Shown: piece after piece, positions 5,695 to 5,797 of the stretch
Layout: each line of letters opens with the position of its first letter
Numbering within the stretch: the stretch's first letter is position 1
Assembly (NCBI GenBank): GCA_035570275.1
Contig: DATMNI010000319.1
Span: forward strand, 1 to 5,797
Direction: 5' to 3'
DNA from: DATMNI01 sp035570275
Lineage (GTDB): Bacteria > Acidobacteriota > Terriglobia > Bryobacterales > Bryobacteraceae
Length of the DNA: 5,797 nucleotides
Notes under the pieces: generated by a model
What the model was told of the DNA's origin: nothing
Database searches by the model: none
What the model saw: only the letters and a program-made list of their open reading frames with translations
Translations under genes and position numbers: made by a program

Positions 5695-5797
5695 GCGTGA
5701 TTCGAAGAGGGAAATGTTTTGTCGTAAGATGCAAGACAGCGACCACAAATATGGAAGTCGACCCCAGACCAGCCGCCCTAGGACGCGATATGAGAAT

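Noticed and set aside
5696..5797. Last 100 bases searched for a gene or IS end
   Set aside because: An open minus frame runs through it, but it crosses the element boundary and has no recognisable content.
1..5797. CRISPR array, tRNA, rRNA or riboswitch
   Set aside because: No regularly spaced repeats, cloverleaf or conserved RNA core was found on either strand.

Overview
The window looks like chromosomal DNA from an Acidobacteriota bacterium, probably Solibacter/Bryobacter-like. That placement is inferred from three things: a PadR regulator coupled to a large MacB-type permease with an N-terminal 'permease prefix' domain, a membrane-anchored Ser/Thr kinase with a TolB/PD40-type propeller as its sensor half, and GC-rich coding sequence crowded with mobile-element remains.

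Left part (1-1190, minus strand): a two-gene PadR-permease operon in decay. A perfect 10-bp inverted repeat just before the padR start is the likely PadR operator. padR carries a one-base frameshift near 920. The permease starts one base after the padR stop and has its ribosome-binding site inside the padR end. It is cut after 223 codons by the end of an insertion sequence (about 1-140) that begins GGGTG and carries a promoter, a strong ribosome-binding site and the first 19 codons of its own gene, which runs off the left edge.

Middle (1751-4309, plus strand): one intact gene, an 852-residue transmembrane Ser/Thr protein kinase with all catalytic motifs and about eleven PD40/WD40-like blades outside the membrane. 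It stands alone between two gene-poor stretches (about 540 and 365 bases). Two direct copies of a 29-bp sequence (25/29 identical) lie in these stretches, one on each side of the kinase.

Right part (4715-5694): a compact 962-bp mobile element of the ISKra4 type, oriented leftward, with 8-bp terminal repeats GGGTGCAC and a 9-bp target duplication ACGCAAACT. It holds an intact small Cys-containing accessory ORF (DUF6788-like) and, in the -1 frame, the N-terminal zinc-ribbon half of the transposase. A canonical A AAA AAG slippery heptamer sits exactly where a -1 shift fuses the two frames into a 289-residue protein. The DDE catalytic half is missing although both ends and the target duplication are intact, so this is an internally deleted, non-autonomous derivative. 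A perfect 10-bp hairpin lies immediately before its start codon. The last 100 bases contain nothing recognisable.
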